From Hofstenia miamia (lineage: Eukaryota > Xenacoelomorpha > Acoela > Hofsteniidae): a DNA stretch of 64,000 nt. Below, one piece after another: positions 59,050 through 64,000 of the stretch; within the stretch, counting starts at the first letter, position 1; the number at the start of each line of letters is the position of its first letter. Position numbers and translations under genes: made by a program. Under the pieces are notes generated by a model. That model was not told where the DNA came from, searched no databases, and saw only the letters and a program-made list of their open reading frames with translations. The stretch lies in NCBI GenBank assembly GCA_900660155.1, contig CABFPE010001037.1:15446-79445 (forward strand). The letters run 5' to 3'.

Positions 59050-60540
59050 TTATTGGCGATTGCATAAATTAGATGAAAAATTCGTCAAAACCCAATGAAA
59101 GTCAAAAATATAAAAATAAAATTTACCATCATTAGAAAAGTCTAAGAAAGCTTCTAATCCTCTGAACCTCGGCGGGTGATAACGAATGTGGTTTTGAGAG
59201 AATGTCGGATAACTTCTTCGCATGTTTATTGGCGGTGAAAGTAAGGCATGTTTTGGAGGAGATTGTTCAAAGGTGTTGGGCACAGGGAATTCGAGACTTT
59301 AGTATTTTGGTCTCAGTCTCAAAAAAGTAAGTCTCAAGTCTCGGTCTCAGTCTCGATGAGACTGAAAAGAAAGTCTCAGTCTCGTCTCAATTCGAAACTT
59401 TCGTTGGTCTCGATTAAAATTTTAATAAAACAAGATGTTTAATTGTAAAAAAAACATTAGATTGTATATTTTAATTTATTTAAATATGGTAAACTGGAAA
59501 TTTAAAGCCTAATTCTTAAAATGAATTATAATTTCTAGCGTGTTTAATATTATTATTTGTTTGCTAAAGTTTTTGTAGTTGGCGTGCGTTTGAGAACCGG
59601 TGTTGAGGCGGAAACGGTAAGATAAAAGATTTCGAGCTGGCGGTGTAGGTCTTTTCATCACGTAATCGCTGATTAAATCCGCGGTTCGGCGGCCTGTTAA
59701 AAAAGAATTTGATGGACCGTGCAAGCATGGCATCACCTTGTTTAGTGTAGTGGATTCCATTTTTTGTGAATAAACTTCTATCAACAGAAGATCCTAAATA
59801 AAAACAGTTAGAGTTGTCGAAAACGGTATAATTTAACAGCTTGGCGTTTTGTTTAATAAGTAAATTTAGTTCAGCGGATTTTTTCTTTAACACCTCGTCC
59901 TTAGGAAAAGGAGCAACTTCAACAAGGAAAACTTTATCTGATCTAAATTAATTTTTAATAACATTGATGAATTTCTTATACTTATCTGTAAAATCTTTTT
60001 TCTTTTGCATTAAGTCATTTCTTCCTATTGTAATACGAATTCTCTTTAAATTAGTCGATTCGAGATAAAGCGGAATTACATCAGCTATGTCTTCAATGGT
60101 GGCTCCCTGATACGAATGAACACATGTAGAAGTTCTTAGTAATCCCGGAGCTTTCAGATGACGGTACATTGATGATCCGATGGCTAGAAATTCAGCTTCT
60201 GCTCTCAAGTGTTTCAGGCTTTGTATCTTCTTTTGTGTTTGAGATGGCGCATGATTAATTTTTGGAGTTACTTGAGGAGTTTTGTTGGTCGATTCAGAAG
60301 GAGTTTCTTTGATGGCTGCTAGCATGTTAAACCGGATAATTAGTTCATCTCTGCGAAATTCTTGAGAGGAGCTAATAATTTAGATTTGCTTAACTCCTCT
60401 TCAGGTAATGCAATGAGTGAAGTAGCGTTAAGCGTGTTAAGCACAACGCTTTCACAAGGACCGACTGCTCACGGTGAAAGCATCGGTAATGTTGTATCTT
60501 TTGCAAAACTTCGTAATGCTTCAGGAACATGGAACATCTT
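59050..60540 (-). pseudogene. CR1-like LINE ORF1 (SGNH esterase)
   Basis: Upstream part VPEALRSFAKDTTLP and LIALPEEELSKS (60530-60360), then EFLAIGSSMYRHLKAPG (SGNH block I, G-S-S instead of GDS), HSYQGATIEDIADVI (block II), RITIGRNDL (block III, GxND) at 60325-59948. After a frame change, FTKNGIHYTKQGDAMLAR (block V, with His; usual DxxH has N) at 59893-59564. A proline-rich tail (PPKHALLSPPINMRRS) reads at 59283-59050, separated by a GTCTCA-rich insertion at 59285-59410. In CR1 elements this protein is thought to aid the RNP, possibly through lipid or RNA contact. Confidence 0.75.
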
Positions 60541-60543
60541 CTT

Positions 60544-61500
60544 TTAAAATGGGACTTCATCTAGTAAAATATTTTCATGTTTTAAAAGTGACATATGTCC
60601 TAATTCATTGTTATTAAATAATTTTGGCCATCTTGACAGAAACTTTGCTATGAAGTCTGGAATGCTTATATTATCAACTGCATTCATTGGCAACAATGCA
60701 GTGAAAGTATTCAACAAGTCTTTGTGATATTTAATCAAATCATAGCCAATAATGAAGTCATAAGGTAAATCTTTTGAAATCAAAAATCGCGCTGAAGATA
60801 TTTGATTTTGATTATAACTGATATTCAAGTGAACCTCCTGTTCACAAAGGAATAATGATCCATTGACACTATGAAACCGCGATAGACCAATATTGGGTAG
60901 AAATGCAAATTAAATTCTTTAACAAAAGAATGTCTTATAAAAGAGGCAACAGATCCCATATCCAATAAGGCCATAAAACAGATCTTGCCAAAATGAATAT
61001 CCACTGTTAAAACATTCATAGGGCTCTGTTTTTTAAAATTTAAAGGACAAGCTGCACTAACAACACCTAAAAGTTTCCCAAACGTCTAATATTGTTGCAC
61101 AATTTCATGAAATGCGTCCTAATCTCTTACATGCATAACACTGTATTCTTCTGCGTTCAAGTCCTGAACACTTATTATTTTGTCTACTTAAACATGCTGA
61201 AACTTCTAAATCAGATGTTTCAGAAATTGTTTAAATCTGCACTGAACAGATTTGTAATGCTTCACAGGGACAACTTTAAAATGACAGATTCAATATTTTC
61301 ATTTTGCAATAATGTTTTAAATAAGGCTGGTAATTGAGAGATTACAAGTTCTTCTTTGGAAAAATTTGAAGAAACAACATATGATGTTTTACACAAGCAT
61401 TTTTGCAAATATTCTCTAATAGATCCATCAAAATCACTCAGTTTAAAATTAATAAAATCATTTAAAGGAAAAGAAGGTTTCATCTTAGTTCTTTAGAATT
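60544..61500 (-). mobile_element. gag/protease part of the gypsy fossil
   Basis: Aspartic-protease-like part (LLDMGSVASFI block; FIIGYDLIKYH downstream) and a gag-like stretch at 61480-61260. Belongs to the fossil spanning 53211-61835; broken. Confidence 0.7.
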
Positions 61501-61742
61501 TGTCTAATTTACTTAAAATTGAAATAAATGTTGATCTTTCATCAACATTGTATAAAACTGATACATATGAAGACCTCTGAATAGATAATTTTAACAATTT
61601 AATCTCCTTACCTTGTGAACTTTCATTGCCACTCATTGCCACATCATCATTGAAGGCCAAAAATTATTGTTTCCATTCCTCATAGCAATCAAAGTCCCTT
61701 AGCTTTGGAAGCAATGTCAAAGGTTCATCTGATGGTGCCAAA

Positions 61743-61835
61743 TGTTATTATGCTAACATATAAAACAACTATATTAATGCCAACTTTATAATCTTTTCCT
61801 GCACCTCTTTACAACTATAATTTATTATAATCACA
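61743..61835 (-). repeat. 5' LTR of the gypsy fossil (93 bp)
   Basis: Partner of 53211-53303. Followed inward (minus strand) by tttggcaccatcagatg, the expected place of a primer-binding site, though its tRNA is not recognised. Confidence 0.85.
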
Positions 61836-61840
61836 TTCTA

Positions 61841-62559
61841 CAAATTACATTATGTATTTGAAAGATAAACTTTACTATTTGCTTAAAATACTACACAATA
61901 TATAGCATACACATCAATAAACACCATTTGACAAGAAGACTTCTACTATTAATTTATATCCTCCTGTATGTAATTTACAATAACTGATAGTTATGTATGA
62001 AGGTACTGACAAACTCTGTAGAGAAGCATTTTTATGTTAATGAAAATCAATAAACATGATAAATAATTTAACACAAAATTTTATAAATGGAATTTAAGTA
62101 CAGCCACAAGTTCTATCATTAATACAAAATGATTATGAGAAGTAATGTTTTTATTCAAGGCACTACATACATTTTTAAAAGGTTTATTTCATACAAATGG
62201 AGTCAGTTATGTTTAAAAATAAATGGAAAAATTTATAAAGACTGATTAATTATAAAACAATTTCCAGGTAATAACAAGAATTAGTGAAATTTAATACCAT
62301 TGTGTATTATTCCACAAACATACTAGTACTAGTGTACATAACAAGTTCTTTAACAATAAATAATACATGATTATTTCAATAGACTAGTTTTTCCAACAGT
62401 AGAAAACTACACACATACACTCTAAAATTATTCATTTTGGCAATGTAATATATGAATATTTGCATGTTTTAACCACACCCCCTTATTATTTATTAATTAA
62501 ATTAGGGTTATGACTAATCAATTAACACCTGTCAATCAATTTGTAACAATTGTATGTGA
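61841..62559. other. No gene recognised
   Basis: AT-rich spacer between two gypsy fossils. Confidence 0.4.
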
Positions 62560-64000
62560 AAGCTTTTTTTGTGACAGATTCCTTTGGAATTGCAATTGTC
62601 TTAGTTATGGCAAACCTGTCAGAGGCCAACATGTTTCCCATAACAGTAAACTGAGCAATACTCAAAGTGTTGGTTGACACAGGTGCTGTTATTTGTTGAA
62701 CATGCACAAGTGTGCAAGCAAACTGGGATACCAGAGAAAAGCAATGGAGAAAGCAATGCACAGATTGATCAATGCCTCAGGAGATTACATGGATACCAAG
62801 GGTACCATAAAAAATGTAAATTTAAAATTTCCAAACACAATCTTCAAAAACACACTAGTGGTGGTAGATACACAGAGAAACACCTTACCTTACTCATTTT
62901 GGGAGTGACTTCCTAGAGAAGTACAAATGCAAAATCAATTTCAGAAATCAAATGATTAAAATACCAGAGGAGGTAATATCAATACCCAACAAAATCAAAC
63001 AGGATAAAACAGTCCATCTCAAACTTAAAGGAGATGTGCACTTGCTACCAAAACAATGGAAATACCATGTGATCAAGACTGAAGACATACATGACAGTGA
63101 AATACTGATATACAATCAAATTGGATTAAATATGAGAAGGATACTGATACCAGCAAGCTTATGGGTGATAAAAAATGGCATGGGAAGAGTCCCCATAATG
63201 AATTGTACAAACAGGATGGTGAACCTCAAGTGAGATAAGATAACAATATTTGGTGCAAAATTAAAGTTTAACAGAGAAATGCAGTGAAAGGGATGAATGT
63301 CGTTGTAGCACAAAAATTGGATGAGGAGGAGAAAACTTGAGACATACATGAAAAGGAGTATGAGCATCTATTGAGTGAGCAGATCAAACAATTATGGGAT
63401 TTACTAAAATGACATGCACAAATATTCAATTTTGGAGAGATAAGTGTGGGCAAAGCAGTGATTGAAACCCACAAAATAATAAAAACCATGAATGAACCAA
63501 TATTATTACCAGTGCAACAAGTCCCAGAGCACATGCAGGAGGAGTATAACAACATACTATAAAAGTTGATAAGCAATGGAATCATCTGACCAAGTGAAAG
63601 TCCCTACATGGCACCCACAGTGTCCACAGTGTTTGTGAGAGAAGGAAAGAAACATGGACTATGCATCAACTTCAGGAAATTAAATAATTTTACAAAGAAG
63701 GATGCATACCCATTACTGCATATTGAAGATAAACTAAATGAAGCAGCTCAAAACAAATAATTCACAGCCCTGAATCTATGCAAGGCATATTGGCAGGTAA
63801 GGATGGAGCCTGATGACATTGAAAAGACAGAATTCATAACACCTTATGGATTGTAAAAATGGGCCTATATGGCCTTTGGATTATGCAATGCACTGGCAAC
63901 CTTTCAGAGGTATATAACTAAGGTGTTAACAAATGGACATCACCAAGCAGGGAAAGGCTTATCTGCATACATTGATGACATCATGATAGCCAGCAAAACT
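62560..64000 (+). mobile_element. Second Ty3/gypsy fossil, runs off the right edge
   Basis: Plus-strand protease-like part (about 62670-62910) and reverse transcriptase (about 63530-64000: SPYMAPTVSTVFVRE, FGLCNALATFQRY, YIDDIMIASKT at the edge). Broken, about ten breaks in the visible part. No LTR inside the window. It is a different lineage from the element at 53211, closer in sequence style to the fossil at 10920. Confidence 0.75.

Larger units (their letters stand above)
55485..60545 (-). mobile_element. CR1-like LINE with SGNH-esterase ORF1 and 2A-like start of ORF2
   Basis: Inserted in the gypsy fossil, same strand, about 5.06 kb including an N gap. It ends in a (TTC)n-type tail (minus strand ttcttcttcttc, 55501-55488). 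ORF1 (about 60540-59050) has an SGNH hydrolase/esterase domain, and ORF2 (58910-55783) has endonuclease, RT and C-terminus. This two-ORF plan with an esterase in ORF1 is typical of the CR1 group. The copy is nearly full-length but inactive (frame changes in ORF1; the RT active site is altered). Confidence 0.85.
53211..61835 (-). mobile_element. Ty3/gypsy LTR retrotransposon fossil with both LTRs, interrupted by a LINE
   Basis: Outer frame is complete: 93-bp LTRs at both ends (TG...CA), 5-bp target duplication ttcta (53206-53210 and 61836-61840), and a purine-rich tract next to the 3' LTR. Parts in coding order: gag-like remnant (about 61480-61260), protease (61019-60544, LLDMGSVASFI), reverse transcriptase (55330-54551, LDFASGYWQVQLDD, MPFGLINAPATF), RNase H and integrase (54044-53565, DQGSQFESNVF, TPYHPQSDGCIERFHR). 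A CR1-like LINE sits between protease and RT. Coding region broken, roughly five to ten breaks. LTRs differ at roughly 8-10 % of positions, so it is an old insertion, and the LINE is younger. Confidence 0.88.

Noticed and set aside
53211-61835. Two separate gypsy elements (protease side and RT side)
   Set aside because: Matching LTRs, one shared 5-bp duplication and same orientation point to one insertion interrupted by a LINE.
1-64000. CRISPR arrays, rRNA, tRNA or bacterial-type operons
   Set aside because: No regular spacer arrays, no A/B-box tRNA-like sequence and no rRNA-like segment were seen; introns and LINEs show this is animal nuclear DNA.

Overview
The window is AT-rich nuclear DNA from an invertebrate animal, taken from a draft assembly. 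Evidence is GT-AG introns in animal gene families (RPP38, tail-anchored cytochrome b5, a saccharopine-dehydrogenase-like oxidoreductase) and a dense, mixed transposon load (CR1/Jockey-type LINEs, Tc1/mariner, hAT, ISL2EU, piggyBac, pogo-like MITEs, Ty3/gypsy). There are two long N runs and five single n marks. I cannot name the species. The splice acceptors just upstream of start codons would suit an animal with spliced-leader trans-splicing (for example a tunicate or hydrozoan), but that is inference.

Layout. 1-2.7 kb: decayed LINE. 2.7-6.0 kb: hAT relic, then a minus-strand oxidoreductase gene (two exons seen; its 3' end is not found and may lie left of the window). 7.4-9.6 kb: Tc1/mariner relic and a LINE split by a pogo-like MITE. 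10.9-12.4 kb: gypsy fossil. 12.45-15.5 kb: 3.07-kb hAT transposon with TIRs and TSD and a CGGBP1-like N-terminal domain. 16.2-18.8 kb: ISL2EU-type transposon (THAP/DDE transposase facing a YqaJ nuclease). 19.0-19.4 kb: hAT MITE with a gap. 20.9-24.8 kb: minus-strand LINE with a probable false 563-bp duplication. 25-29 kb: mostly non-coding, with inverted and direct repeats. 28.9-31 kb: mariner and LINE relics.

32.7-44.6 kb is the gene-rich part. Three plus-strand host genes lie in a row: a two-exon single-pass membrane protein with a cytokine-receptor/FN3-like ectodomain, an RPP38-like RNase P/MRP subunit whose 6.65-kb intron holds piggyBac, Tc1 and hAT-MITE insertions, and a two-exon cytochrome b5. 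The first two are only about 180 bp apart, and all host start codons sit 2-23 nt after a splice-acceptor consensus. An operon with spliced-leader trans-splicing is possible.

44.6-47.5 kb: three LINE relics. 47.8-51 kb: a contig flanked by two identical 562-bp copies, probably mis-scaffolded. 51-53.2 kb: non-coding with a small minisatellite. 53.2-61.8 kb: a gypsy-type LTR element with both 93-bp LTRs and a 5-bp TSD, interrupted by a CR1-like LINE whose ORF2 begins with a degenerate 2A-like motif. 62.6-64 kb: another gypsy fossil running off the edge. The host genes appear unrelated in pathway: lipid/amino-acid-type oxidoreduction, tRNA/rRNA processing, electron transfer at membranes, and cell-surface reception.
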